Positions 46,950-56,700 of a stretch of DNA of 64,000 nucleotides are shown one piece after another. This DNA comes from Gemmiger sp. An50. Lineage in GTDB: Bacteria > Bacillota > Clostridia > Oscillospirales > Ruminococcaceae. Every line of letters begins with the position of its first letter. Positions within the stretch are counted from its first letter, which is position 1. The notes below the pieces were generated by a model. That model was not told the origin of the DNA, ran no database searches, and worked only from the letters and a program-made list of their open reading frames with translations. Made by a program: the position numbers and the translations under genes. The DNA lies in contig NZ_NFID01000005.1 in the NCBI RefSeq assembly GCF_002161595.1, positions 62,001-126,000 of the forward strand. The letters run 5' to 3'.

Positions 46950-47858
46950 TTATACGTGCAGGTATTTGCGAATGGAGGTGGCGGTGCCCACGCTGCCGAT
47001 CAGGCTGCCGAAGGCCAAGAAAGCGATCAGCACCTTCCACCAGACCTGACCCATGCCCAGCAGCACGTCGTTCAGGATGGCGCCCCAGAAGGCGGGGAAA
47101 TCCACGCTGTAGATGATCAGCAGCTGATAGCCGCCCAGTACGATGGCCGAGGAGATCAGACCGGCGATCAGGCCCACGGCGATGCCCTCCACAAAGAAGG
47201 GCAGGCGGATGAAGCCGTTGGTGGCGCCCACGTACTTCATGATGTTGATCTCCTTGCGGCGGGCGAACACGGTGAGGCGGATGGTGTTGCTGATGACCAC
47301 GATGCTCACGAAGCCCAGCACCACCACAAGGCCCACGCTGATGACGGTGACCGCCTTGTGAATGTTCACCACCAGGTCGGACAGGCCGGTGGGCACGTTC
47401 ACGTCCACTACGCCGGAGATGCTCTCCAGCTGGGGCACGATCTCATCCATCTGGCCCACGTCCTGCAAAACCACCTTGTAGTTGGCCAGGAAGGGGTTTT
47501 CCTCGCCCTCGAACACGTCGAACAGATCGGCCTTGTCGCCCATGGAATCCCGCATCAGGTCCAGGGCCTCGTCCTTGGAGACGTAGGTCACTTCCTTCAG
47601 GCCGCTGATGGAGCGCAGGGCGCTGTCCACCGAGGCAAGACCGGTCTCGTCCAGGTTTTCGTCCAGGTAGACGACCACCTCGTTCTGGCTGCGCAGATAC
47701 AGCATCAGGCTGTTCATGTTGGCGGTGAACAGGCCCGCAACGCCGGTGATGATGAGGCAGACGGTGAGCACGCCCACGCTGGCAAAGCTCATCAGCCGGT
47801 TGTTGATCATGTTGTGAAGGCCCTGGCGGGCAAGGTATTTAAAGCTGGACCACTTCAC
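46950..47858 (-). CDS. ftsX: Cell division protein FtsX
   Basis: The 302-residue protein has four membrane segments with a large outer loop after the first ('VVVYLDENLDETGLASVDSAL' and 'VTYVSKDEALDLMRDSMGDK'), and 'RLTVFARRKEINIMKYVGATNGFIRLPFF' (quoted in part: 'RRKEINIMKYVGATN') before the third segment, as in FtsX. The GTG start overlaps the ftsE stop by 4 nt and follows a near-perfect AGGTGATCC site. Confidence 0.95.
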   Translation of the reverse strand: MKWSSFKYLARQGLHNMINNRLMSFASVGVLTVCLIITGVAGLFTANMNSLMLYLRSQNEVVVYLDENLDETGLASVDSALRSISGLKEVTYVSKDEALDLMRDSMGDKADLFDVFEGEENPFLANYKVVLQDVGQMDEIVPQLESISGVVDVNVPTGLSDLVVNIHKAVTVISVGLVVVLGFVSIVVISNTIRLTVFARRKEINIMKYVGATNGFIRLPFFVEGIAVGLIAGLISSAIVLGGYQLLIIYSVDFPAFWGAILNDVLLGMGQVWWKVLIAFLAFGSLIGSVGTATSIRKYLHV

Positions 47859-48559
47859 AGGATCACCTCCCCTGCATCTTCCCCGGCGTCCTGCCGGTTC
47901 TGGGAGTCGCCGATCACGTTGCCGTGGTCAATGGTGATGACCCGCTTGCTGAAATGGCGGGCCAGCTCATGCTCGTGGGTAACCACCACCACGGTGATGC
48001 CCACGCTGTTGATGGCGCTGAGCAGCTCCATCATCTCCACGCTCAGCTCCGGGTCGATGTTGCCGGTGGGCTCGTCGGCGATGATCAGCTGGGGGCTGTG
48101 CACCAGAGCGCGGGCCAGCGCCACACGCTGCTGCTCGCCGCCGGAAAGCTCGTCCGGGTATTTGTCCATTTTCTCGGAAAGGCCCACCAGGCTGAACACA
48201 TAGGGCACCCGGCTGGCGATCTTCTTTTCGGGGATGTTGGTCACCCGCATGGCGAAGGCCACGTTCTCGTAGGCGGTCATGCTGGGAATGAGACGGAAGT
48301 CCTGGAACACCACGCCCATGTTGCGGCGCAGGTAGGGCACGTCCTTCTCCTTCATGCGGGTCAGGTCCTTGCCGTTCACGAACACCCGGCCGCTGGTGGC
48401 TTTTTCCTCCCGCAGGATCAGCTTCAGGAAGGTGGATTTGCCCGCGCCGGAATGGCCCAGAACGAACACGAACTCGCCTTTTTGGATGTGAAGGCTCACA
48501 TTTTTCAGTGCGGTGTTGCCCCCGGGGTACACCTTGGAAACGCGGTCAAATACAATCAT
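47855..48559 (-). CDS. ftsE: Cell division ATP-binding protein FtsE
   Basis: The 234-residue ABC ATPase shows Walker A 'VLGHSGAGKSTFLKL', the Q-loop 'VVFQDFRLI', signature 'LSGGEQQRVALARAL', Walker B 'LIIADEPTGNIDPE' and the switch histidine 'VVVTHEHELA'. It powers FtsX to gate the exported murein hydrolase. It heads the ftsE-ftsX-envC-small protein-ctp operon. GGGGAG precedes the ATG; the 210 bp upstream carry no clear promoter hexamers. Confidence 0.96.
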   Translation of the reverse strand: MIVFDRVSKVYPGGNTALKNVSLHIQKGEFVFVLGHSGAGKSTFLKLILREEKATSGRVFVNGKDLTRMKEKDVPYLRRNMGVVFQDFRLIPSMTAYENVAFAMRVTNIPEKKIASRVPYVFSLVGLSEKMDKYPDELSGGEQQRVALARALVHSPQLIIADEPTGNIDPELSVEMMELLSAINSVGITVVVVTHEHELARHFSKRVITIDHGNVIGDSQNRQDAGEDAGEVIL

Positions 48560-48769
48560 TTTTTCTCCCCATACGCCGCCCGCAGCCGGGCGGCACGGCC
48601 GCCGGTGCGGCCTGTTTTTCCTTTTTTAGCTTGCTGTTTCGCTGTTACAAAACGAGGGCCGGCGCAAACAACCAGCACCGCGATGCAAAAACAGCACCGC
48701 GGCGCGGCATAGCGGCCGGCCCATGGGCAGACATCGCCGCCCGGCACAGGCCCTGGGGCCTGCGCGTGA

Positions 48770-49852
48770 TCAATATTTTGCCGGGTTGGCGCTCAGATAT
48801 TTCTTTACCATCAGCGCCACCTTGAACACGATGGCGTCGTCGAACTCCCGCAGATCCAGGCCGGTGAGCTTTTTGATCTTCTCCAGGCGGTACACCAGGG
48901 TGTTGCGGTGCACAAACAGGCCGCGGCTGGTCTCGGAAACGTTCAGGTTATTCTCGAAGAAGCGCTGGATGGTGAACAGGGTCTCGTTGTCCAGGCTCTC
49001 GATGCTGCCCTGCTTGAACACCTCGCGCAGGAACATCTCGCACAGGGTGGTGGGCAGCTGATAGATCAGACGGGCGATGCCCAGATTGTCGTAGCTGATG
49101 ATGGCCTGCTCGGTGTCGAACACCTTGCCCACCTCCATGGCCACCTGGGCTTCCTTGAAGCTGGCGGCCAGGTCCTTCACGTTGGCGATGGGAGTGCCGA
49201 TGCCCACAGTGGCCTTGATGTAGTGCTCGCCGGACAGGGTATCCACGATGCTGGAGGCCAGCTTTTCCAGATCCTTCTGGTCGATGCCCCGCTTGATCTC
49301 CTTCACCAGCACGGTGTCGGTCTCGCTGATGTTGAACACGAAGTCCTTCTGCTTGTCCGGGAACAGGCTGCTCACCACGTCGTAGGCGGAGATATCGGTG
49401 CCGCTGGTCACGCGGATCAGGAACACCACCCGGGATACATCGGTGGCAAAGTGCAGCTCGCGGGCCTTGGCGTAGATGTCGCCGGGCAGGATGTTATCCA
49501 GCACCACGTTCTTGATGAAGTTGGCCTTGTCGAACTTCTCGTCGTGGTACTGCTTGATGCTCTGCAGGCTGATGGCGAGCAGGCTGGCAAACTGGGCGGC
49601 GGTCTCGTCGGTGCCTTCCACATACACAGCGTAGTCGTTGTGCTTGTTGGAGCTGAACTGATGGTAGCTGCAGCCGTCCTTGACGAAGCAGTCCCCGGCC
49701 AGGCGCTCGGCCACAAAGCCGTCCCGCACCTCGCCGATCATATTCAGATCGGAACAGGAAATCACGGTGCCGGTCTCATCCACCACACCGACCACCCGAT
49801 TGATGGCGTCCTTCATCTGGTAGACAACACCCTGAAACACTCTGTTTGCCAT
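48770..49852 (-). CDS. CdaR/PucR-type transcription regulator
   Basis: The 360-residue protein has an N-terminal sensor-like region (GAF/diacid-recognition type, 'GVVDETGTVISCSDLNMIGEV'), a degenerate cyclase-like middle and a C-terminal PucR helix-turn-helix ('TIQRFFENNLNVSETSRGLFVHRNTLVYRLEKI' in part: 'LFVHRNTLVYRLEKI'). Such proteins activate sugar-acid or purine-related genes, but no target is evident here. ATG 49852 with GGGGAG is preferred over the longer frame from 49921. Confidence 0.87.
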   Translation of the reverse strand: MANRVFQGVVYQMKDAINRVVGVVDETGTVISCSDLNMIGEVRDGFVAERLAGDCFVKDGCSYHQFSSNKHNDYAVYVEGTDETAAQFASLLAISLQSIKQYHDEKFDKANFIKNVVLDNILPGDIYAKARELHFATDVSRVVFLIRVTSGTDISAYDVVSSLFPDKQKDFVFNISETDTVLVKEIKRGIDQKDLEKLASSIVDTLSGEHYIKATVGIGTPIANVKDLAASFKEAQVAMEVGKVFDTEQAIISYDNLGIARLIYQLPTTLCEMFLREVFKQGSIESLDNETLFTIQRFFENNLNVSETSRGLFVHRNTLVYRLEKIKKLTGLDLREFDDAIVFKVALMVKKYLSANPAKY

Positions 49853-49929
49853 AATACGCTCCCCTTTTATTTGACGGTAATGTTTTCCACAATAAGCTTT
49901 GTGATATTTGAACAATTGCACAGGCTCTC

Positions 49930-49965
49930 TGTGTATATTTTACACAAGGGAATATACTTTTGCAA
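49930..49965 (-). promoter_or_regulatory. Promoter and palindromic operator of the CdaR-like gene
   Basis: Minus strand TTGCAA (49965-49960), 17-bp spacer, TAAAAT (49942-49937). TGTGTA-N5-TACACA (49930-49946) overlaps the -10, a good place for autoregulation. Confidence 0.7.
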
Positions 49966-50109
49966 CATATTTCAACGATTTTTTCTGCCATTTATTGTGT
50001 AATTTTGAATACCGGCCAAAATTTCGGGTCCAGGCACCCTTTTAGCCTACGACAAAATTGTGTAAGTTCTTTGAAAGAACTGCAAAAAAACGGCCTTGCA
50101 AAGCCATTT

Positions 50110-50838
50110 TCAGGCATTTTGCCCGCCCGGGGCAAGCTCGGGTGCCAGCTGCGCCAGCTCCTGGGCAGAAAGCTCCCGCCACTGGCCCGGGGCCAGGCCC
50201 GGGTCCAGCGAAAGGCCCCCGATGGCCTGCCGGTGCAGCTCGTTGACCCCTGCATCCAGCACGCCGAACATCCGTTTGATCTGGTGGTAGACCCCCTGGC
50301 GCAACACCACGGTGGCGGCATAGGGGTTTTCCGGATCCGGAATGAGGCCCGCGGGCTTCATCACTTCGCCGTCAGCCAGAGTCACACCCTCCTCGAAGGC
50401 GGCCACCATGGCCGGGGTGACCGGGGTATCCAGCTCCACCCGGTAGGTCTTGGGCACGTGGCGGCGGGGCGAGAGGATGGCGTGGGCAAAGGCTCCGTCG
50501 TCGGTGAGCAGCACAAAGCCGGTGCTGGTCTTGTCCAGCCGGCCCGCCGGGAACAGCTCCCGCCGGGGGAAGGCTCCTTCCAGAAGATCCACCACAGTGC
50601 GGTCCCGCTTGTCGGTGCTGGCGCTCACCACACCCTTGGGCTTATTCAGCATAATGTACACAAACTGCTGGCAGGTGAGGGATTTGCCCTCGGCGGTCAC
50701 CGTCTCCGCGCCGGAAAGGGCGGTGTCGGCCTTTTTGCAGACCTGGCCGTCCACCGTGACCCGGCCCTTGGTGATCAGGGTGCGGGCCGCGCTGCGGGGC
50801 AGCTGCAGGCTCTGGGCAACGAACTTGTCCAGCCGCAT
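50110..50838 (-). CDS. RsuA/RluB-family pseudouridine synthase
   Basis: The 242-residue enzyme has an S4 RNA-binding domain ('MRLDKFVAQSLQLPRSAART', 'GRVTVDGQVCKKAD') and a synthase domain with catalytic aspartate in 'PAGRLDKTSTGFVLLTDDG', plus 'VYHQIKRMFGVL' typical of the RsuA branch that modifies 16S U516. Stop of the upstream gene and its ATG are separated by a single base, so the two are cotranslated. Confidence 0.92.
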   Translation of the reverse strand: MRLDKFVAQSLQLPRSAARTLITKGRVTVDGQVCKKADTALSGAETVTAEGKSLTCQQFVYIMLNKPKGVVSASTDKRDRTVVDLLEGAFPRRELFPAGRLDKTSTGFVLLTDDGAFAHAILSPRRHVPKTYRVELDTPVTPAMVAAFEEGVTLADGEVMKPAGLIPDPENPYAATVVLRQGVYHQIKRMFGVLDAGVNELHRQAIGGLSLDPGLAPGQWRELSAQELAQLAPELAPGGQNA

Positions 50839-50839
50839 C

Positions 50840-51328
50840 TCAGTTCTCCTCCAGCAGACGGCCCTTGTTGGCCTTGCCCCGCAGCTGCTGGATGTCCAGC
50901 GCGAACATGACCACCGCGGGCATGCCCTTCATGGTGCGCTCGTAGGCGGGGGTGTCCACATGGTCGGCGGAGTATTTTTCGCAGATGGCCCGCATGGCCG
51001 CCATTCGCTCGCTCTCCTCGGTGAGGATGCGCACCTGACCCTGGGCGATGGCGCTGGCGTAGATCACCTCGAACCGCTCGGGCACGTTGTGGGCGTAGAG
51101 CACCGCCGTGAAGCTGGCCCGGGCGTCCCGGGTGATGTTCTCCAGCTTCTGGCCCCGCTTGGCCGAATGGAAATACAGGGTGTCGCCCTCCAGGGCAAAG
51201 GCCATGGGCACGGCGTAGGGCCAGCCGTCCTCGTTGATGGTGGCCAGCATGCCGAAGCTTGCCTTGCGCAGTACCTCCTTTGCATCCTCCTCACTCAATT
51301 TTCGATCGACCCGGCACAGATCCCGCAT
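50840..51328 (-). CDS. Pyridoxamine 5'-phosphate oxidase-like flavin-binding protein
   Basis: The 162-residue protein begins 'RKLSEEDAKEVLRKASFGMLATINEDGWPYAVPM' (in part: 'FGMLATINEDGWPYAVP') and has 'LYFHSAKRGQKLENI' and 'SFTAVLYAH', as in the split-barrel flavin-binding/NimA-like family. Members bind FMN or haem; some reduce nitro-compounds. It is divergent from a TetR regulator, which may control it. Confidence 0.88.
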   Translation of the reverse strand: MRDLCRVDRKLSEEDAKEVLRKASFGMLATINEDGWPYAVPMAFALEGDTLYFHSAKRGQKLENITRDARASFTAVLYAHNVPERFEVIYASAIAQGQVRILTEESERMAAMRAICEKYSADHVDTPAYERTMKGMPAVVMFALDIQQLRGKANKGRLLEEN

Positions 51329-51386
51329 CGTTTTTCCCGCCTTTCCTTCTCATTTCGGCCCGGCCGGGCCGTATTTTCTGTATGGT

Positions 51387-51395
51387 ATTATAGCA
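51387..51395 (-). promoter_or_regulatory. Extended -10 promoter of the flavin-protein gene
   Basis: TGCTATAAT on the minus strand, about 60 bp before the start. Confidence 0.65.
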
Positions 51396-51462
51396 TATTC
51401 CGCCGAAAAGAGGCCACAGCGGTTTGTTTTCCATATTATTTCAATTTATTTCCACAAAACAT

Positions 51463-51491
51463 TTGTTTTTCTGTGTATATTGTTCTATAAT
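51463..51491 (+). promoter_or_regulatory. TetR gene promoter
   Basis: TTGTTT (51463-51468), 17-bp spacer, TATAAT (51486-51491), divergent from the flavin-protein promoter about 70 bp away. Confidence 0.75.
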
Positions 51492-51556
51492 AGGTTCATG
51501 GTTTGCCGGCAGAGCGCCGGCATGCGCGTTTGCGCCAGAAAAGGAGGTCTCGCCCC

Positions 51557-52141
51557 ATGCGGACAGCGGTCAAAAAGAATGCCCGCCGCCAGGAACTGCT
51601 GGAACAGATCTACCCTATGATCGATCAGGTGGGCTACGAAAACCTGACCGTGCGGGGCATCTGCACCAGCCTCGGAATATCCACTGGCACCTTTTATCAC
51701 TATTTCCCGGAAAAAGCCGATCTGCTTTTGGCCTTTTTCGCGGGCATCGACGATTTTTACCAGCAGGAAGTGCTCCCCCGCTTCGGGCCGGATGAGGCGG
51801 CCAATCTGGACCGGTTCATCCACAGCTACGGCGTTTACTGCCAGCGGGTGGGCGCGGGGGTCTGCCGCTGTCTGACCAGCGCACCGGCCCACGACGCCAA
51901 GCGCAACTATCTTTCCGAGAGCCGGCCCATCAGCCGTATCCTGGAAGAGCTGATGATCCGGGGCGCGGCCAGCGGCAGGTTCACCTGCCCCTTCCCGCCG
52001 GAGCAGTGCGCCCGCATGGTGATGATCTCGGTGCGGGGCCACGGGTCCGACTGGGCCAAGCGGGGCGGCGAGTACGATCTGATCCGCTCGCTGGACGATT
52101 ACGCCCTTCTGCTGCGCATCGCCCTGGGCTGCCGTCCCTGA
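51557..52141 (+). CDS. TetR-family regulator
   Basis: The 194-residue protein has the N-terminal TetR helix-turn-helix 'QIYPMIDQVGYENLTVRGI' and 'SLGISTGTFYHYFPEKADLL', followed by a helical ligand domain with several cysteines. AAAGGAGG lies before ATG 51557. It probably controls itself and the divergent flavin-protein/pseudouridine synthase pair. Confidence 0.9.
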   Translation: MRTAVKKNARRQELLEQIYPMIDQVGYENLTVRGICTSLGISTGTFYHYFPEKADLLLAFFAGIDDFYQQEVLPRFGPDEAANLDRFIHSYGVYCQRVGAGVCRCLTSAPAHDAKRNYLSESRPISRILEELMIRGAASGRFTCPFPPEQCARMVMISVRGHGSDWAKRGGEYDLIRSLDDYALLLRIALGCRP

Positions 52142-52166
52142 GGCTGTGTTCCCTTCCCTACACAAC

Positions 52167-52200
52167 AAATGACCCGCTGCTTTTGGGCAGCGGGTCATTT
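52167..52200. terminator. Bidirectional terminator
   Basis: Perfect 14-bp stem AAATGACCCGCTGC (52167-52180)/GCAGCGGGTCATTT (52187-52200) between convergent tetR-like and purB genes. Confidence 0.9.
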
Positions 52201-52239
52201 TCATTTTGTTATGCAGCCGAAGCCGCTGAGCCTGTAAAA

Positions 52240-53673
52240 TCAGACGTTCAGCTCGGCGTGCTGACCGGCGGCTTCGGGGTGAGCGGCCAGAACGGGACGG
52301 ATGACCTCGGCGAGGAACTCTTCCACCTGCTGGGCGCTGCGGCCGGTGAAGTGCTCGGGCACCAGAACGCCGTCGATGTCGGCGTGGGTCAGGCCGAAGC
52401 TGGCGTCGTTCACCACACGGTCGATCAGGTCGTTGGGCTTGCCCTCCTCCTTCACCTGCGCGGCGGCGGCGATGGAGTGCTGGCGCAGCTTCTCGTGCAG
52501 CTCCTGACGGTCGCCGCCCTTCTTCACAGCGCTCATCATGATGTTCTCAGCGGCCATGAAGGGCAGCTCGGCCATCACGCGGCTGCGGATGACCTTGGGA
52601 TAGACCACCAGGCCATCGCAGACGTTGAGCAGGATGTTCAGGATGGAATCGGCAGCCAGGAAGGCCTCGGCCACGGCGATACGCTTGTTGGCGGAGTCGT
52701 CCAGGGTACGCTCGAACCACTGGGTACCGGCGGTGAAGGCCGGGTTCAGGATGTCCACCATCAGGTAGCGGGCCAGGGCGCAGACGCGCTCGCAGCGCAT
52801 GGGGTTGCGCTTGTAGGGCATGGCGGAGGAACCGATCTGGTTCTTCTCGAAGGGCTCTTCCATCTCCTTGAAGTTGGCCAGGATGCGGATGTCGGTGCAC
52901 ATCTTCATGGCGCTCTGGGCAAGGCCGGACAGTGCGCTCAGCACCTGGAAGTCCACCTTGCGGCTGTAGGTCTGGCCGGACACGGGAACCACCTTGTCGA
53001 AGCCCAGCTCGGCGGCGATGGAGGCCTCCACCGCCTTGATGCGGGCGGAGTCGCCCTCGAACAGCTCCACAAAGCTGGCCTGGGTGCCGGTGGTGCCCTT
53101 GCTGCCCAGCAGGGCCAGAGCGTTCATGCGGCTGGTGATCTCTTCATAGTCCATATACAGCTCGTTCAGCCACAGGCTGGCGCGCTTGCCCACGGTGGTA
53201 AGCTGGGCGGGCTGCAGATGGGTGTAAGCCAGAGCGGGCATGTCCTTGTACTCATCGGCAAACTTGGCCAGCAGGGCCAGAACGCCCACCAGCTTTTTCT
53301 GCACCAGCTCCAGGCCTTCTTTCATCACCAGCACGTCGGTGTTGTCGCCCACGTAGCAGCTGGTGGCGCCCAGGTGGATGATGCCCTTGGCGTTCGGGCA
53401 CTGCAGGCCGTAGGCGTACACATGGCTCATCACGTCGTGACGGCATTCCTTCTCGCGGCGGATGGCGTCCTCATAGTTGATGTCGTCCTTGTGGGCCTCC
53501 AGCTCGGCGATCTGCTCGTCGGTGATGTTCAGGCCGTTGGCCTTCTCGGCCTTGGCCAGGGCGATCCACAGCCGGCGCCAGGTGCGGAACTTGTTGTCCT
53601 CCGAGAAGATGTACTGCATCTCGGGGGAGGCGTAACGGGTCTCGAAGGGAGAGATGTATTTATCGTGGGACAT
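52240..53673 (-). CDS. purB: Adenylosuccinate lyase
   Basis: The 477-residue enzyme catalyses two fumarate-releasing steps in purine synthesis (SAICAR to AICAR, adenylosuccinate to AMP). The family signature 'GSSAMPYKRNPMRCERV' with its mobile-loop serine and 'IIHLGATSCYVGDNTD' are clear. Length and motifs fit the longer, eukaryote-like branch. AAAGGGG precedes the ATG. A GC-rich terminator separates it from purL, so it may be transcribed partly on its own. Confidence 0.96.
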   Translation of the reverse strand: MSHDKYISPFETRYASPEMQYIFSEDNKFRTWRRLWIALAKAEKANGLNITDEQIAELEAHKDDINYEDAIRREKECRHDVMSHVYAYGLQCPNAKGIIHLGATSCYVGDNTDVLVMKEGLELVQKKLVGVLALLAKFADEYKDMPALAYTHLQPAQLTTVGKRASLWLNELYMDYEEITSRMNALALLGSKGTTGTQASFVELFEGDSARIKAVEASIAAELGFDKVVPVSGQTYSRKVDFQVLSALSGLAQSAMKMCTDIRILANFKEMEEPFEKNQIGSSAMPYKRNPMRCERVCALARYLMVDILNPAFTAGTQWFERTLDDSANKRIAVAEAFLAADSILNILLNVCDGLVVYPKVIRSRVMAELPFMAAENIMMSAVKKGGDRQELHEKLRQHSIAAAAQVKEEGKPNDLIDRVVNDASFGLTHADIDGVLVPEHFTGRSAQQVEEFLAEVIRPVLAAHPEAAGQHAELNV

Positions 53674-53701
53674 AGTGGTTCCCCTTTCTCTGGTTTCTCA
53701 T

Positions 53702-53741
53702 AAAGGGCGGGCGGGGCGCATAAGGCCTCGCCCGCCCGCTT
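53702..53741 (-). terminator. Terminator between purL and purB
   Basis: GCGGGCGGG (minus, 53739-53731) pairs with CCCGCCCGC, followed by CCTTTA; short T-run, so partial termination is likely. Confidence 0.6.
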
Positions 53742-53753
53742 TTCTTTTTGGGC

Positions 53754-56700
53754 TTACAGCTTGAAGTAATCCACGCCGCCCTCGAACAGGGGCTGGTACT
53801 TGTTGCCGGGCACGTTCTTGTACAGCTCGTCGCCGCTGCGCTCGGTGTGGCCCATCTTGCCCAGCACGCGGCCGTCCGGGCTGGTGATGCCCTCGATGGC
53901 CAGCACGCTGCCGTTGGGGTTGTAGCGCAGGTCCATGGTGGGCTGGCCCGCCGCGTCCACATACTGAGTGGCCACCTGACCGTTCTCGATCAGGCTCTTC
54001 ACCACCTCATCACTGGCCACGAAGCGGCCCTCGCCGTGGCTGATGGCAATGGTGTGGACCTCGTCCACGCTGCAGCGGCTCAGCCAGGGGCTCTTGTTGG
54101 AAGCGATGCGGGTGTTCACCAGCATGCTCTGGTGGCGGTTGATGGTGTTGAAGGTCAGGGTGGGACATTCCGCGGTGATGGGGCGGATCTCGCCGTAGGG
54201 CACGAGACCCAGCTTGATCAGCGCCTGGAAGCCGTTGCAGATGCCCAGCATCAGACCGTCGCGCTTTTGCAGCAGCTCGTGCACCGCCTCGGTGACCGAG
54301 GGAGCCCGCAGGAAGGCGGTGATGAACTTGGCGCTGCCGTCCGGCTCGTCGCCGCCGGAGAAGCCGCCGGGCAGCATCACGATCTGGCTCTCCCGGATGG
54401 CCTGGGTCAGGGCGGCGCAGCTCTCGGCGACTGCCGAGGCGCTCAGGTTGTTGATGACCAGCACCTTCGGGTCCGCACCGGCCCGGGCAAAGGCGCGGGC
54501 GGTGTCGTACTCGCAGTTGGTGCCGGGGAATACGGGGATGATGACCTTGGGCTTGGCGATGCCGATGGCCGGAGCCTTGCGCTCGGTGGCCTCGCAGCTG
54601 ATCTTGTCCACGGTGGCGCCCGCCTTGCGGTAGGGGAACACCGGCTCCAGCTTGCCTTCCCAGGCCTCCTGCAGGGCGGCCAGGTCGATGGTCTCGCCGC
54701 CCATCTTCAGCGCGTAGGTCTCGGTGACGGTGCCCAGGGTCACGCCCTCGTCCAGCTCCAGCTCCGGCTCCACTTCCAGAATGAAGCTGCCGTAGGCGGG
54801 ATGGAACAGGCTGGCCGGGTCACGGGCAGCATCCAGGGCAAAGCCCAGCCGGTTGCCCAGGCACATCTTGAACAGAGCCTCGGCGGCGCAGCCGTAGCCG
54901 GGGGTGTAGGCGGCCTTCACCTTACGGTCAGCGATCAGCCCCTCCACCTTCTTATACAGCTTCTTCAGGCTGTGAGGCTCAGGGCGCAGCTCCAGCTTAT
55001 CCTGATACTCGGGATACAGCCAGACCACCTTGCTGCCCGCTGCCTTGAACTCGGGGCTGATGACGTTCTTGGTGTTGCCGATGGCGGTGGCGAAGCTCAC
55101 CAGCGTGGGAGGCACATCCAGATCCTCGAAGCTGCCGGACATGCTGTCCTTGCCGCCGATGGCGGCCACGCCCAGGTCCACCTGGGCCATCAGGGCGCCC
55201 AGCAGGGCGGCGAAGGGCTTGCCCCAGCGCTCGGGGGCGTCGCCCAGACGCTCGAAGTATTCCTGGAAGGTCAGGTAGGCGTCCTCATAACGGAAGCCGC
55301 TGGCCACCAGCTTGGAGACGCTCTCCACAACGGCCAGGTATGCGCCGCTGTACTGCTTTTTCTCCATCAGATAGGGGTTGTAGCCCCAAGCCATGCCGCT
55401 GCAGGTGGTGGTCTCGCCGCTCACCGGCAGCTTGGCGGCCATGGCCTGCGCCGGGGTCAGCTGGTACTTGCCGCCGAAGGGCATGAGCACGGTGGCCGCG
55501 CCGATGGTGGAATCGAACCGCTCGGACAGACCCTTCTTGCTGCACACGTTCAGGTCGGTGACCAGGTTCTGCATCTTCTCGGCAAGGGTCTCGCCCTGCC
55601 AGTTCACCTTGTAATCCTGGCAGTCGTACACCAGAACCCGGGCGCGCTTCTCCGCGCCGTTGGAGTTCAGGAAGTTGCGGCTGATGTTTACGATGGTGTT
55701 GCCCTTCCAGGTCATGGTCAGGCGGGGGTCCTCGGTGACGGTGGCCACCACGGTGGCGTCCAGGTTTTCCTCATTGGCCAGCTTTACAAAAGCCTCCACG
55801 TCCTGGGGCGCCAGCACAACGGCCATACGCTCCTGGCTCTCGCTGATGGCCAGCTCGGTGCCGTCCAGGCCCTCGTACTTCTTGGGCACGGCGTCCAGGT
55901 CGATGGCCAGGCCGTCGGCCAGCTCGCCGATGGCAACAGACACACCGCCCGCGCCGAAGTCGTTGCAGCGCTTGATCAGGCGGGTAGCCTCGGGACGGCG
56001 GAACAGCCGCTGCAGCTTGCGCTCGATGGGGGCGTTGCCCTTCTGCACCTCAGCGCCGCAGGTTTCCAGGCTCTCCAGCTTGTGGGCCTTGGAGGAGCCG
56101 GTGGCGCCGCCGCAGCCGTCGCGGCCGGTGGCGCCGCCCAGCAGCACCACGATATCGCCGGCAGCGGGCACCTCACGGCGCACGTTGGAAGCGGGAGCCG
56201 CGCCCACCACAGCGCCGATCTCCAGGCGCTTGGCCACGTAGCCGGGGTGGTACAGCTCATCCACCTGACCGGTGGCCAGACCGATCTGGTTGCCGTAGCT
56301 GGAGTAACCGGCGGCGGCGGTGGTGACCAGCTTGCGCTGGGGCAGCTTGCCCGCCATGGTCTCGCTCACCGGAACCAGCGGGTCGCCCGCGCCGGTCACG
56401 CGCATGGCCTGGTAGACGTAGCTGCGGCCGGACAGGGGGTCACGGATGGCGCCGCCGATGCAGGTGGCCGCGCCGCCGAAGGGCTCGATCTCGGTGGGAT
56501 GGTTGTGGGTCTCGTTCTTGAACAGATACAGCCAGTCCTGCTCCTCGCCGTCCACGTCGCACTTGATCTTCACGGTGCAGGCGTTGATCTCCTCGGACTC
56601 GTCCAGGTTCTTCAGCTTGCCGATGCTGGCCAGATACTTGGCGCCGATGGTGGCAAGGTCCATCAGGCACATGTTCTTCTTGCGGCCGGCGTACACCGCC

